A stretch of 64,000 bases of DNA, from the NCBI RefSeq assembly GCF_900166585.1, contig NZ_FVZC01000008.1, positions 744,001-808,000 on the forward strand, read 5' to 3'. Positions within the stretch are counted from its first letter, which is position 1. Each line of letters opens with the position of its first letter. Positions 8,353 through 17,633 of the stretch are shown here, one piece after another. The DNA comes from Mesobacillus jeotgali (lineage in GTDB: Bacteria; Bacillota; Bacilli; Bacillales; Cytobacillaceae). Under the pieces are notes generated by a model. It was given only the letters and a program-made list of their open reading frames with translations. It searched no databases and had not been told where the DNA came from. A program made the translations under genes and the position numbers.

Positions 8353-8544
8353 CTAAAATTCGTTCCTGTGTTCAACCAGATCGATAGCCCCAAGAACAAT
8401 ATGGGCCAATCCGAAACCGAATACTGTGTTGGAAACCATTTTATCTATTTTGCGATTTTGTTTCATCGCATACCCGGCTGCTGTAACAGCTGTGCCTAAA
8501 ACGGTGGGAATCATGCCTTCGCGAATTCGGTTCAAATGAATCAC
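8353..8544 (-). CDS. Small conserved membrane-associated protein
   Basis: 63 residues: a basic N-terminus, then two moderately hydrophobic segments, GMIPTVLGTAVTAAGYAM and NTVFGFGLAHIVLGAIDLVE. The sequence looks like a conserved small Bacillus protein of unknown function located beside yuxO, but I cannot give a name. ATG at 8544 follows a CACGAGGTGATT ribosome site on the minus strand. It is divergent from the thioesterase gene. Confidence 0.65.
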   Translation of the reverse strand: MIHLNRIREGMIPTVLGTAVTAAGYAMKQNRKIDKMVSNTVFGFGLAHIVLGAIDLVEHRNEF

Positions 8545-8639
8545 CTCGTGTAATAGATACGTCCTTTACTGTGAAGGACAATATTAGCTTTTCCCACAAT
8601 CACTGTGAATTGTTTGCCAAATATAAGGAGGTTCGGAAT

Positions 8640-9032
8640 ATGAATATGAATTTGAACAACACTCTGCTAGGATCCCTAGGAATTGAAGTCACAGAACTGC
8701 AAAAAGGAAAGGTGGTCGCCACGATGCCCGTTGATGACAGAACAAGGCAGCCGTTTGGCCTGCTGCATGGCGGAGCTTCGGTTGCACTTGCAGAAACTGT
8801 GGCCAGCGTAGGTGCCTTCGAGTTGGTCGACAAAGAAAATGAAGTCGTTGTTGGTCTGGAAATCAACGCCAACCACATCAGGGCAAAAAGAGAAGGAGTG
8901 GTCACAGCCGTTGGCACAGTCCTCCACCAGGGAAAAACGACCATGGTCTGGGATATAAAAATAACAGACGAAGACGACAACCTTGTTTCCGTTTCAAGAT
9001 GTACCATTGCGGTGATTAAACGCAAGAAGTAA
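8640..9032 (+). CDS. yuxO: Hotdog-fold thioesterase (YuxO/MenI type)
   Basis: 130 residues covering one PaaI-like hotdog domain. GLLHGGASVALAETVAS carries the catalytic Glu/Gly motif on the central helix, and VGLEINANHIRAKREG is the conserved strand pair. Proteins of this group hydrolyse acyl-CoAs; B. subtilis YuxO has been assigned to 1,4-dihydroxy-2-naphthoyl-CoA hydrolysis in menaquinone synthesis. The ribosome site AAGGAGGT (8625-8632) fixes the start at ATG 8640. Its place next to the mrp operon is as in B. subtilis. Confidence 0.85.
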   Translation: MNMNLNNTLLGSLGIEVTELQKGKVVATMPVDDRTRQPFGLLHGGASVALAETVASVGAFELVDKENEVVVGLEINANHIRAKREGVVTAVGTVLHQGKTTMVWDIKITDEDDNLVSVSRCTIAVIKRKK

Positions 9033-9058
9033 ACCAGCCGATTTGGCTGGTTTTTGTT
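9031..9058 (+). terminator. Terminator after the yuxO gene
   Basis: AACCAGCC and GGCTGGTT pair around GATTT, followed by a T-run. Confidence 0.85.
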
Positions 9059-9136
9059 TGGACATATTGAATAATAGCGACCTTTAAATCGCAATTCACA
9101 CAGGGAACCATGCCCGAAGTCTGACAGACCCAAAAC

Positions 9137-10285
9137 TTATTGCATTGCATCCATATCCTCTTCTATTTCAATAACCCTTCGCAATTTCTCGTTATGGAAG
9201 GAGGGGGGTGCCATTTTAAGCAGTTTATTTCGAATGGAGCAAAGAATCGGGAAATCGACTTGGGAGGCAAACCCATAAATTTTCATTTCATCTTTAATCA
9301 TCTTGATCCGTTCTTGTCTGTGCAGAGTGTATTTTATAAAAGCCTCTGACACTGAATCTTCCTTACTCACCCATTTTGCAAGGTACACAGCATCTTCAAC
9401 TGCCTGTGAAGCTCCCTGGCCTATATTGGGCATTGAGGCGTGAGCTGCATCACCGAGTAATAGAATATTCCCGGATTGCAGAGGGGTTAGTGGTTTCAGT
9501 TCATACAAATCGTCGTAAATAATCTGGTCGTTTGGGGTGTTTTCTAATATTTCCTGGATTGGATCATGATAGTAGAAAAAGTTGAACAATAAGTCGATTG
9601 GAGCCCATTCGTGCAGGCTGCCTTCTGTCGATTTTATTAATGCGTACCAAAAGATTTGCTGGTCTGGTAAAGGAGCGATGCCGAATCTTCCTCTAGCTCC
9701 CCAGGTTTCGGTATAGGCAGAGACTTTGAAAGGGGAATCTTCGATAATTCCTCGCCAGCAAGAAAACCCTGTAAAGCTGAGTGTGCTGTTTGGAAACAGT
9801 TTAGAGCGAACGGAGGAGGCTGCACCATCGCAGGCGATCAGATAGTCTGATTCTGCGCTGGTGCCATCTTTAAAAAATAATGTTATGGCTCCATTATCTG
9901 TAAAGTCGGTCATATGCTTTTCTAAATGAAGAGAACCTGGAAGGAGCGCATCCAATAGTAACCTTTGAAGGGATGAACGTTGGATGAACAGGTAATTTGG
10001 TATATGGGCGGGAGGCTGGTAATGAAAATTGGCAATGGTGTTCCCCAAATCGGATTTCAGCAGACAACCATCTGATTCAAGGCCGTTATTCCGTAATTCG
10101 GGTCCCAAACCCATGATGTAAAAAGCGCGCATTGCATTACCGCTTAAAATGATTCCTGTATCCGGTTCACTGACCCGCTTTTCTTTTTCATAAACCTCTG
10201 CATGGATCCCATTTTTCTGCAGGGCAATGGCTGTGCATAATCCGCTGATACCGCCGCCTACTATTGCGATTCTGACATCATCCAT
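9137..10285 (-). CDS. FAD-dependent monooxygenase (salicylate/urate hydroxylase-like)
   Basis: 382 residues. The N-terminal Rossmann motif IAVG-type (VRIAIVGGGISGLCTAIAL) binds the ADP part of FAD. YLIACDGAASSVRSKLF is the DG motif, and LLGDAAHASMPNIGQGASQA the GD motif contacting FAD and NAD(P)H. This defines a class A flavoprotein hydroxylase related to HpxO and salicylate hydroxylase. The substrate cannot be told from sequence and no catabolic genes lie beside it. It stands alone between yuxO and the mrp operon, where B. subtilis lacks it, so it may have been gained. Confidence 0.85.
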   Translation of the reverse strand: MDDVRIAIVGGGISGLCTAIALQKNGIHAEVYEKEKRVSEPDTGIILSGNAMRAFYIMGLGPELRNNGLESDGCLLKSDLGNTIANFHYQPPAHIPNYLFIQRSSLQRLLLDALLPGSLHLEKHMTDFTDNGAITLFFKDGTSAESDYLIACDGAASSVRSKLFPNSTLSFTGFSCWRGIIEDSPFKVSAYTETWGARGRFGIAPLPDQQIFWYALIKSTEGSLHEWAPIDLLFNFFYYHDPIQEILENTPNDQIIYDDLYELKPLTPLQSGNILLLGDAAHASMPNIGQGASQAVEDAVYLAKWVSKEDSVSEAFIKYTLHRQERIKMIKDEMKIYGFASQVDFPILCSIRNKLLKMAPPSFHNEKLRRVIEIEEDMDAMQ

Positions 10286-10388
10286 TATTCTCCCTCCATT
10301 CCGCCAGGGCTGAATCTTATGTTATTTCACCTTAACTATACTGCACCGTCACAGTGGTTGGTATGGATAAAATTTGAATTTTCCATGT

Positions 10389-10429
10389 ACAAAAAAAAGG
10401 CCATCAGGTGGATGTGCCTGATGGCCTTT
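10389..10429 (-). terminator. Terminator of the mrp operon
   Basis: AAGGCCATCAGG and CCTGATGGCCTT form a 12-bp stem. On the minus strand it is followed by a run of T (10391-10398). Confidence 0.9.
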
Positions 10430-10436
10430 CAAATGG

Positions 10437-10808
10437 TTATTTAAATTGATTTTCAGCCATCTTTTTCCGTGCTTCTGCAAGGTCATCCTGCACAGTACGG
10501 TCCGACAGCTTTACACCGCTGTTATATGCTGCTCTTGATATCAGATGCCCGGCAACAGGGGATGTAAGGAAAATGAAGCCTATTCCCAGCAATAATCGGG
10601 AATTAAAGTGATCTTCAATAAGCCAAAAATAAAGGAAGGTTCCAAGCAATACAAGCATTACACCCAATGTGGCACTTTTAGATGCCGCGTGGTTCCTTGT
10701 ATAAACATCAGGCAGCCTGATTAGCCCGAAAGCTGTCACAAGGCTGAGGAATGCGCCGAACAGGATAAACAAGCCTGCAAAAAACTTAACGATCTCCATT
10801 TCTGTCAT
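10437..10808 (-). CDS. mrpG: Mrp antiporter subunit G
   Basis: 123 residues with three membrane segments. FGLIRLPDVYTRNHAASKSATLGVML is the family core (split here for description: LPDVYTRNHAASKSATLG). MrpG is one of seven subunits of the Na+(Li+)/H+ antiporter complex in the cell membrane, needed for assembly and activity. Its start overlaps the end of mrpF by 23 bases, which fits tight translational coupling, and it is the last gene of the operon. Confidence 0.93.
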   Translation of the reverse strand: MTEMEIVKFFAGLFILFGAFLSLVTAFGLIRLPDVYTRNHAASKSATLGVMLVLLGTFLYFWLIEDHFNSRLLLGIGFIFLTSPVAGHLISRAAYNSGVKLSDRTVQDDLAEARKKMAENQFK

Positions 10809-11076
10809 ATTCCATGATTACTCCCTTCTCAAGAAACTTTGAAAAGGCGACTGTCCCGATGAATGCCAGTATTCCGATCAGCAGGATGATATCGAGAAAG
10901 GCGCTAGTATCGAGAAGGATCGACACTAAAGCAACTACAGAAACCAGACTGATGCCGATCGCGTCCAGGGCAACTACCCGGTCAGCCACCGTCGGCCCCT
11001 TGATCACACGGTAAATCAGGCCAATCATCGCAAGTGATATGAAGGTAACTGAAATCCACATAACGGTTTCGAACAT
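10786..11076 (-). CDS. mrpF: Mrp antiporter subunit F
   Basis: 96 residues, three membrane segments, with the conserved block VIKGPTVADRVVALDAIG after the first helix. MrpF is a small membrane subunit of the Mrp complex that in B. subtilis also affects cholate and Na+ efflux. The start codon directly meets the end of mrpE (1-base overlap region), so it belongs to the same transcript. Confidence 0.93.
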   Translation of the reverse strand: MFETVMWISVTFISLAMIGLIYRVIKGPTVADRVVALDAIGISLVSVVALVSILLDTSAFLDIILLIGILAFIGTVAFSKFLEKGVIMEYDRNGDR

Positions 11077-11552
11077 TATCGGCTCACCTCCATAATCGCT
11101 TTTTCGAACGTATTTTTAATGCTCTCGATGGCTTCATCCGCATCGTTGATATCCATTGCATGTATATATAAAATCTTATTATCTGCAGAAATATCAACAA
11201 CCAGTGTTCCAGGAGTTAAAGTGATCAGATTCGCCAGCACCGTAATCTCCCAATCTGCTTTCAATTCCGTTGGAAATGCGAAGATCCCTGGTTTGATATT
11301 AAGCTTTGGCCTTAGGACGGCCTTTAGGACGTCAATATTTGAAAGAATTAATTCCCTCGTAAAAATGTAGATCAGATTTACAACTGCCACTACCCTCAAC
11401 AGATAAAACCGGGAAGTGAAAAACCGGCGGAAAATATAAATGATGAGCAGGCCGAAGAAATACCCGACGAAAAACGAGGCCGGGGAGTAGGATGTCTTAA
11501 GGAACATCCAGACAAAGGCCAAAATGAAATTCAGCAAGATTTGGAAAGCCAT
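11076..11552 (-). CDS. mrpE: Mrp antiporter subunit E
   Basis: 158 residues. Two N-terminal hydrophobic helices are followed by a soluble part containing LANLITLTPGTLVVDIS, the hallmark of MrpE. It helps assemble and stabilise the antiporter and does not resemble complex I subunits. It begins 6 bases after mrpD ends and ends where mrpF starts. Confidence 0.93.
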   Translation of the reverse strand: MAFQILLNFILAFVWMFLKTSYSPASFFVGYFFGLLIIYIFRRFFTSRFYLLRVVAVVNLIYIFTRELILSNIDVLKAVLRPKLNIKPGIFAFPTELKADWEITVLANLITLTPGTLVVDISADNKILYIHAMDINDADEAIESIKNTFEKAIMEVSR

Positions 11553-11558
11553 AGCTCA

Positions 11559-13040
11559 TCACTCCTTTAAAACAGCATTGATGTAGATTTCCGGATTGGC
11601 CAGTGTTTCTGCAGCTGCAGAAATAACCGGATAGATAGCTTCCGTACCAAAACCGTATAAGACAGCGAACACTGTCAGGACAGCTGGTGCGATCAGAAGC
11701 CATTTGACTGGTACCTCATCCTCATCCTTATAAGCTCTTGGAGTTCCCCAGAAGCCACTGATGAAAATCTTCATGATTGAAAACAGAACCAGCAAACTGG
11801 ACATCAGGACAACAAATGCACCAATATAGCTTTCGTTCTCAAATCCTGCACGGACAATCATAATCTTTCCCGCGAATCCGCTCAGCGGTGGTATGCCGGC
11901 AAGAGCAAGGGCCGCGATAAAAAAAGTCCATCCCAGTGCAGGATACCTGTTGATCAATCCGCTTATTTTATTTAGATCACTCGTACCCGTGATTGCAATG
12001 ATGATTCCTATCAAAAGGAACAGAGTCGCTTTGATATTCATGTCATGGATCAGGTAAAATACCGAGCCAGTTAGAGATTCAGGTGTCAGGACAGATACAC
12101 CGAACAAGATGACTCCGACAGCCACGATAATATTATAGATAACGATTTTTTTTACGTCTGTATAAGCAATTGCACCGATAACCCCCGCGATAATCGTCAA
12201 GACAGCCAGGATCTGGAGCAATTGATGCGTATAGCCGGCATCGTGGTAAAAGAACAGTGTGTAAGTCCTGGTAATAGAGTATACCCCTACCTTAGTGAGC
12301 AGTGCCCCAAACAAAGCCATGACAGGGGCAGGCGGGGCGTAATACGATCCAGGAAGCCAGAAATAAAGCGGGAAAATCGCTCCCTTCAGACCGAAGACGA
12401 TCAGGAATAAAACAGCAAGCACCGTAATGATTCCTGCGCTTCCAACCTCGCTAAGTCTTACTGAGATATGCGCCATATTCAATGTCCCTACGACTGAATA
12501 CAAATAAGCGACTGCAATGACGAACAGTGCTGATGAAATGACGTTCACAAGTATGTACTTAATCGATTCGCGAAGCTGGATTTTCGTGCCGCCCAGTACA
12601 AGCAGTACATATGAAGACATGAGCATGACTTCGAAAAATACAAACAAGTTGAAAATATCGCCTGTGGTAAAGGCTCCGTTCACTCCAACAATCAGGAAGT
12701 TAACGACAGGGTAATAGAAAAATCGTTCGCGAGATTCCCCTATGGATTTAAAAGAGTAGATCAAAGCAGCAAAGGCAATGATGCTGGTTGTCAGCACAAG
12801 CAGGGCGGAAAGCATGTCCGAAACGAGCGTGATTCCGTAAGGAGCTTCCCAGTTACTGAGATCCATTGTCTGGATGCCGTTTTGATAAACCTGGCTTGCC
12901 AGCATGAAGGATACAATTATCGTGATCAGTCCGCTTATCGCTGAAATCCAGCGCTGGGCCATGATATTTTTCGTAAAAAAGATAAGTACAACCCCTGTAA
13001 TCAGAGGAATCAAGATAGGTAAGATAATTAGATTATTCAT
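11559..13040 (-). CDS. mrpD: Mrp antiporter subunit D (NuoN/NuoM-like)
   Basis: 493 residues with about 14 membrane helices. It belongs to the proton-translocating family of complex I (NuoL/M/N). The blocks LFVFFEVMLMSSYVLLVLGG, with the membrane Glu, and GAIFPLYFWLPGSYYAPPAP, with conserved Lys and Pro residues, match MrpD. It is thought to form one ion channel of the antiporter. Overlap with mrpC is 8 bases. Confidence 0.94.
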   Translation of the reverse strand: MNNLIILPILIPLITGVVLIFFTKNIMAQRWISAISGLITIIVSFMLASQVYQNGIQTMDLSNWEAPYGITLVSDMLSALLVLTTSIIAFAALIYSFKSIGESRERFFYYPVVNFLIVGVNGAFTTGDIFNLFVFFEVMLMSSYVLLVLGGTKIQLRESIKYILVNVISSALFVIAVAYLYSVVGTLNMAHISVRLSEVGSAGIITVLAVLFLIVFGLKGAIFPLYFWLPGSYYAPPAPVMALFGALLTKVGVYSITRTYTLFFYHDAGYTHQLLQILAVLTIIAGVIGAIAYTDVKKIVIYNIIVAVGVILFGVSVLTPESLTGSVFYLIHDMNIKATLFLLIGIIIAITGTSDLNKISGLINRYPALGWTFFIAALALAGIPPLSGFAGKIMIVRAGFENESYIGAFVVLMSSLLVLFSIMKIFISGFWGTPRAYKDEDEVPVKWLLIAPAVLTVFAVLYGFGTEAIYPVISAAAETLANPEIYINAVLKE

Positions 13041-13374
13041 GTCCTTCCTTTCCTCTCAAGCGATCCATATTATCGGTTCCAAGCTCCTGATAGGCCCTGT
13101 AGGCCAGTACAAGGAAAAAGGAAGTTACACCAAAGCTGATAACGATCGCAGTCAGGATCAGTGCCTGTGGCAGCGGATCGACATAGTTTGGGGCATGTTC
13201 TCCCAGGAGCGGAGCTGCACCTCTCTTCAGGCCTCCCATGGTTAAAATCAGGAGATGGGCACCATGGCTCAGCAGTCCTGTCCCGATAATGATTCTGAGC
13301 AAGCTTTTTGAAAGCATAAGGTAAGTAGCTGTCATAAATAAAATTCCAATTAGAAAAGCCATTAAGATTTCCAT
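13033..13374 (-). CDS. mrpC: Mrp antiporter subunit C (NuoK-like)
   Basis: 113 residues with three membrane helices, homologous to NuoK. It carries LLSHGAHLLILTMGG and the conserved DPLPQALILTAIVISFG. It forms part of the ion path at the interface with MrpD. Its first base coincides with the last base of mrpB, so the two are translationally coupled. Confidence 0.94.
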   Translation of the reverse strand: MEILMAFLIGILFMTATYLMLSKSLLRIIIGTGLLSHGAHLLILTMGGLKRGAAPLLGEHAPNYVDPLPQALILTAIVISFGVTSFFLVLAYRAYQELGTDNMDRLRGKEGHE

Positions 13375-13796
13375 TATTCGCTCTCTCCAATCGTTTGAAT
13401 AATGGTCATTGTTACTCCAATGACGACAAGGAAGACTCCTGTATCAAATAATACCGCAGTATGCAATGAGGTTTTGCCCAAAAGCGGCAAGTCCACATAG
13501 GTATATGCATGTGTCAGGAATGGCATATCGAAAAACAATGCTCCAGCACCTGTTCCAATCGCAAAAAGAAGGCCGACAGCCACCATTTTGATATAATCAA
13601 TCGGCAAAATCGACTTGACCGTCTTGATATCGAAGGCAAGCAAAAGCAGGACGATTGCTCCGGATGTCATCAGCCCGCCCACGAAGCCGCCTCCAGGATA
13701 ATAGTGGCCCGCAAAAAACAGGTGGATGGAAAAAAGGATGATGACAAACAGGGTGAACTTTGTAACGGTCTGGAGGATTATATCATTTGTTTTCAT
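13374..13796 (-). CDS. mrpB: Mrp antiporter subunit B
   Basis: 140 residues, four membrane helices, with HLFFAGHYYPGGGFVGGLMT, the MrpB signature (Gly-rich block after the first helix). It is related to the C-terminal part of MrpA. It overlaps the end of mrpA by 14 bases. Confidence 0.93.
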   Translation of the reverse strand: MKTNDIILQTVTKFTLFVIILFSIHLFFAGHYYPGGGFVGGLMTSGAIVLLLLAFDIKTVKSILPIDYIKMVAVGLLFAIGTGAGALFFDMPFLTHAYTYVDLPLLGKTSLHTAVLFDTGVFLVVIGVTMTIIQTIGESE

Positions 13797-16197
13797 CCAA
13801 TTTTTTCCCCCTCGTCAGCCGAAGCTTGATCATCGCGAAAATGCCAAGGGCTGCGATGCCAAGGACGGTAATTTCAAACATCGTATCAAAGCCCCGGAAA
13901 TCAACAAGGATAACGTTGACCATATTTTCGCCGCCGGCTTTTTTATAAGTGTTTTCCACATAGTACTCAGCAATGGAGCTGAACATCTTGTTGCTATGCG
14001 CGGATAATGCAATCATCGTTACGATTGCTCCTACACCGATCGATATCAGCGCGTTAGTAACCTTGAAACCGATTCGTTCCTCCGTTCTTATCTTCGGCAG
14101 GTGGTAAAATGCCAGAAGGAACAGCGCTACAGAAACCGTTTCTATCACAAGCTGTGTAAGTGCAAGGTCAGGTGCCCGGAAGATGACGAAGAATAGTGCG
14201 ACTGTATAGCCGACAGCACCTAGCAGGATAATAGAAGTCAATCTTGATTTGGCAAACAAAATCATAATCGATGAAAGAGCAATGATCGAAACCAGAATGA
14301 TTTCCATGATATGTACAGGTGCTATATTGCTTAAATCTAATTTAAAAGCATTTTTATAGAAAAGCGTAAATGCCAGGATCAGAGTAAAGAATGAAAAAAT
14401 ATAAACCAGATATGACCTGATGAACCCTGTCATGTAGGACCTGGTTATTTTCTTGGACACCTGCTGGACGCCTTCAAGCCCTCGGTCATAAAAATGATTC
14501 AATGCCAGTCGGTCAGGGAATACACGATAAACGCCTGTCCACTTTGGCATGAACTTAAATAGCAGGATTCCGATTAAAACAACACCGATAGTCATGAATA
14601 GCTCAGCAGTCGGTCCGTGCCAGTGCGAAATATGTACATCAAAGCCTTCACCATTTTCCAGCAATGATGGAAGGATGGCCCCCATTGCAGGTGATATGAT
14701 GTTATGCGACAAAACATTCGGGAAAATACCGAAAATGATCACGAGTGATGCAAGGATAACTGGAGATATGAGCATGCCGATAGGCGCTTCATGCGGTTTC
14801 TTCTCCAATTTCTCAGGCTGGTATTTACCCAGGAAGGTTTTGAATACATACATCATGCTGTAAAGGAATGTGAAGACACTTGCTGTCCAGGCAATGACAG
14901 GGAACAGGATTCCCCAAGTTTCCATATTGAAAATGTCCATTTCCGCTAAGCGCAGCATGCCTGTGAAAAACATTTCTTTACTCAGGAATCCATTGAACGG
15001 TGGAATGCCGGCCATTGAGAATGTTCCGATAATGGCAAGCGTGAACGTGATCGGCATGAAGTTCATCAAACCGCCAAGCTTTCGGATATCTCTTGTACCT
15101 GTTTCATGGTCTATGATACCGGTCACCATGAACAAGCTCCCTTTAAAAGTAGCATGGTTGATCAGATGGAAGACCGCAGCAGTGACCGCCACGATATAAT
15201 AGCCATCCTTAATCGTGCCATAATGCAGCGCGGCGGCCCCTGCCCCAAGAAGGGACATGATCATTCCGAGCTGACTGACCGTTGAAAAAGCAAGAATTGC
15301 CTTTAGGTCCGTTTGTTTTACAGCCGAAAAGGATCCCCAGAATAACGTAAGCACCCCTACTCCAGCAACCAGCCATACCCAGGTACCTGAATGTGCGAAA
15401 ACAGGCGTCATTCGGGCAACGAGATAAATTCCAGCCTTGACCATCGTCGCAGAGTGCAGATATGCACTGACAGGGGTTGGTGCTTCCATGGCGTCAGGCA
15501 GCCAGATGTGGAAAGGGAACTGAGCTGATTTCGTAAAAGCGCCTAGCAAGAAGAGAATCAGCGTCGCGGTGAATAAGGGATGATTAACGACCTGATTGGA
15601 CATCTCGATAGTTTCGGAAATGCTGAAGGTCCCGGTGATGATATAGAGCATCAGAATGCCCCCCAGCATCGACAATCCTCCGAAAACAGTAATAAGCATT
15701 GATTTTTGCGCCCCGTAACGGGAGCGTTCACGATGATTCCAGTACCCGATCAACAGGAAAGATGAAAAGCTTGTCAATTCCCAGAAGGAATACAGCACAA
15801 TGAGGTTGTCGGATAAAACGACTCCCAGCATCGCGCCCATGAACAGAAGCAAATAGACGTAGAATGTATTCAGCTTCTCTTTCTCCGGTGACAGATAATA
15901 AATAGAATACAGCACAACCAGAGCGCCGATTCCAGTGATCAGGAGGGCGAATAATAGCCCAAGTCCGTCAACTTTTAACGCGAAATCAATTCCAAGCGAA
16001 GAAATCCAGGGCACAGTTTCCATAACAGTGCCGCCATGTCTGGTTGTGCTGATGAACTGCAGGAAATACACAAACAGAACAGCTGGCAGCGGCAACAGGA
16101 ACCACCCTGTATGGATACTCTTGAAATACTTATGTAAGAATGGAATTAAGATCGCGAGTAAAAGCGGTGATAAAACTGCAAGGTGTAGTAAAGACAA
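13783..16197 (-). CDS. mrpA: Mrp antiporter subunit A (NuoL-like)
   Basis: About 804 residues, the usual MrpA length. The N-terminal two thirds are NuoL-like, with FWELTSFSSFLLIGYWN and QFPFHIWLPDAMEAPTPVSA; the C-terminal part is the MrpA-specific region related to NuoJ and MrpB (LALTQLVIETVSVALFLLAF). It is the first gene of mrpABCDEFG, which exports Na+ in exchange for H+ and supports pH and salt tolerance. The frame is open to 16230, but the ribosome site AAAAGGAGG lies just before a TTG at 16197, giving the expected start MSLLHLAVLSPLLL. The whole operon is intact. Confidence 0.94.
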   Translation of the reverse strand: MSLLHLAVLSPLLLAILIPFLHKYFKSIHTGWFLLPLPAVLFVYFLQFISTTRHGGTVMETVPWISSLGIDFALKVDGLGLLFALLITGIGALVVLYSIYYLSPEKEKLNTFYVYLLLFMGAMLGVVLSDNLIVLYSFWELTSFSSFLLIGYWNHRERSRYGAQKSMLITVFGGLSMLGGILMLYIITGTFSISETIEMSNQVVNHPLFTATLILFLLGAFTKSAQFPFHIWLPDAMEAPTPVSAYLHSATMVKAGIYLVARMTPVFAHSGTWVWLVAGVGVLTLFWGSFSAVKQTDLKAILAFSTVSQLGMIMSLLGAGAAALHYGTIKDGYYIVAVTAAVFHLINHATFKGSLFMVTGIIDHETGTRDIRKLGGLMNFMPITFTLAIIGTFSMAGIPPFNGFLSKEMFFTGMLRLAEMDIFNMETWGILFPVIAWTASVFTFLYSMMYVFKTFLGKYQPEKLEKKPHEAPIGMLISPVILASLVIIFGIFPNVLSHNIISPAMGAILPSLLENGEGFDVHISHWHGPTAELFMTIGVVLIGILLFKFMPKWTGVYRVFPDRLALNHFYDRGLEGVQQVSKKITRSYMTGFIRSYLVYIFSFFTLILAFTLFYKNAFKLDLSNIAPVHIMEIILVSIIALSSIMILFAKSRLTSIILLGAVGYTVALFFVIFRAPDLALTQLVIETVSVALFLLAFYHLPKIRTEERIGFKVTNALISIGVGAIVTMIALSAHSNKMFSSIAEYYVENTYKKAGGENMVNVILVDFRGFDTMFEITVLGIAALGIFAMIKLRLTRGKKLDENK

Positions 16198-16356
16198 ATG
16201 ATAATACCTCCTTTTTAATTCCATTTCCATGGCTTTAACATTATATTTTTTGCCATTTTAACCAACTTCATGCCCGCAATGCATATATGTAAAAAGTATA
16301 GCGTAAAAAAGAAGGGGATGCATGTCATCGGCCTTGATAAATCAGAGTTTTCTTAA

Positions 16357-16545
16357 TAAAGCTCAAGTTCCCAAGCGACCAGACACGCTCCAGACCGAGC
16401 GCCAAAACACGAACAACTTAACCGTTCCGTCCTCACACACAACCGGAAGTTAAGCCCTGCCTGCCGCAAAACATCGTTTTAGGCGTAGCTAGGCTTAACG
16501 GGTTTGTTGAGCTTTTCGTTAAATGCGGTATAAAAACACGATTCT
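16357..16545. other. Multi-dyad intergenic region upstream of mrpA, possible structured RNA
   Basis: The 380-base gap between divergent mrpA and the gene at 16581 holds nested inverted repeats. AAAGCTCAA near 16358 pairs with TTGAGCTTT near 16527, and GTTAAGCC near 16449 with GGCTTAAC near 16491. These could form a long branched hairpin. No riboswitch or known RNA family is recognised, and no open frame of note is present. Promoters for both flanking genes should lie here. Confidence 0.3.
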
Positions 16546-16580
16546 CTTTGCATACTAACAGAGAATAGGGGGGATAAGCC

Positions 16581-16784
16581 ATGACCCGAAAGCTGATTGT
16601 ATGCGTTGGGATATTCCTGAGTTTATTTACGGGGTTTATGTTACTTGATCAGAAGGATGACAATGAGTTGTCTAACGAAAGAACTGGAGTACTGAATGTT
16701 CAGCAATCTGATATGGACGAGGTTGAAACAGCTGAGAATTTTCCATTCGGCTCAAGAGAATACGTCCGGATTGTGCCACGATAG
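16581..16784 (+). CDS. Small membrane-anchored or secreted hypothetical protein
   Basis: 67 residues. A basic start (MTRKLIVCVG) and one hydrophobic helix are followed by an acidic tail ending in FGSREYVRIVPR. The first 20 residues could be a signal anchor. No family recognised. A strong ribosome site AGGGGGGAT lies before the ATG, which supports translation. It stands alone. Confidence 0.55.
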   Translation: MTRKLIVCVGIFLSLFTGFMLLDQKDDNELSNERTGVLNVQQSDMDEVETAENFPFGSREYVRIVPR

Positions 16785-16968
16785 CACCAGTCTTTACATA
16801 CGGGAGAAAAGAGAAAAGGTTTCAAAAAAGTGAAAGTTCCTTTATAGGAGCTTTTTTAGTTACGGCACCTGGTCCGACCCAACCTTTGCAAACGCCTACC
16901 CAAATCAGCGCTCCCAACATTAAAAAAGCCTTCTTAAGTCAGCCCTCCTACTTTAGTCGAAATCGAGG

Positions 16969-17000
16969 AGCTGGCACTTTTTCTGTTGCCAGCTTTCACC
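16969..17000 (+). terminator. Hairpin between the small hypothetical gene and yufK
   Basis: AGCTGGCA (16969-16976) and TGCCAGCT (16987-16994) form an 8-bp stem around CTTTTTCTGT, followed only by TTTC. It may be a weak terminator. Note the shared CTGCCAGCT-type motif with the 52-bp array at 17634. Confidence 0.4.
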
Positions 17001-17051
17001 ATTTCTCTCATAATACTTATTGAAGGATTACGAAGGAATGAGTGAAACAAC

Positions 17052-17609
17052 ATGAGGAACGCCTACTTTACAAGTTACTTTCCATTGATGTCCATATTGA
17101 TGTTCAGTTTGGCCCTCTCTGTCCGCACGGAAATGGAGCTGCTCTTAGTACTGAAGAGCGCCGGGATTTATGATGGAATGCTTGAATTCTTTTCTGACAC
17201 CGGAATCAAACTTTCTCTGCTCGCCTTGCTGATGGTGGTGTTTTTCATGGTAATCGCAGCCATGAAACTCATTGCCGATACGATCAATGAGGTCAGCCTT
17301 TTATTGTTTTCCCGAGATCATGAAGGTGAAAGTTTAAAACTGATCCGCAAAGGAGCTGTAATTTATTTTGCAGGCGGGATAGCCTCGCTGGTCAGCTTCT
17401 TCAGTTTCATCGGTATTGTGGCCATTTTCTTACTGGCAACAATGGTCTATTTCATTTATTTTGTCTATAAAATCAGCCCAAAGCTTACAATGTCAGGAAT
17501 GATTGGTACTGTCTTCTTTCAAGTTATTTTTTGGAGCACCCTCGTGCTCGGTATAGTTTATCTCGCAGTTAAAGTATACAACAGCCTGCTCGCAAGCTTG
17601 CCCATTTAG
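17052..17609 (+). CDS. yufK: YufK-like DUF5366 membrane protein
   Basis: 185 residues with about five hydrophobic helices and a short polar loop (SRDHEGESLKLIRKG). It matches the DUF5366 family, to which B. subtilis YufK belongs, and it lies between mrp and pbpD as yufK does there. No function is known. The 3' end is followed by a 600-bp repeat array and then the convergent pbpD gene. Confidence 0.75.
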   Translation: MRNAYFTSYFPLMSILMFSLALSVRTEMELLLVLKSAGIYDGMLEFFSDTGIKLSLLALLMVVFFMVIAAMKLIADTINEVSLLLFSRDHEGESLKLIRKGAVIYFAGGIASLVSFFSFIGIVAIFLLATMVYFIYFVYKISPKLTMSGMIGTVFFQVIFWSTLVLGIVYLAVKVYNSLLASLPI

Positions 17610-17633
17610 TACTGTTTTAGTGGAATTCCTGTC

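Noticed and set aside
8600..9133. Minus-strand frame opposite the YuxO thioesterase
   Set aside because: Shadow of a clear hotdog-domain gene; no domain and no ribosome site.
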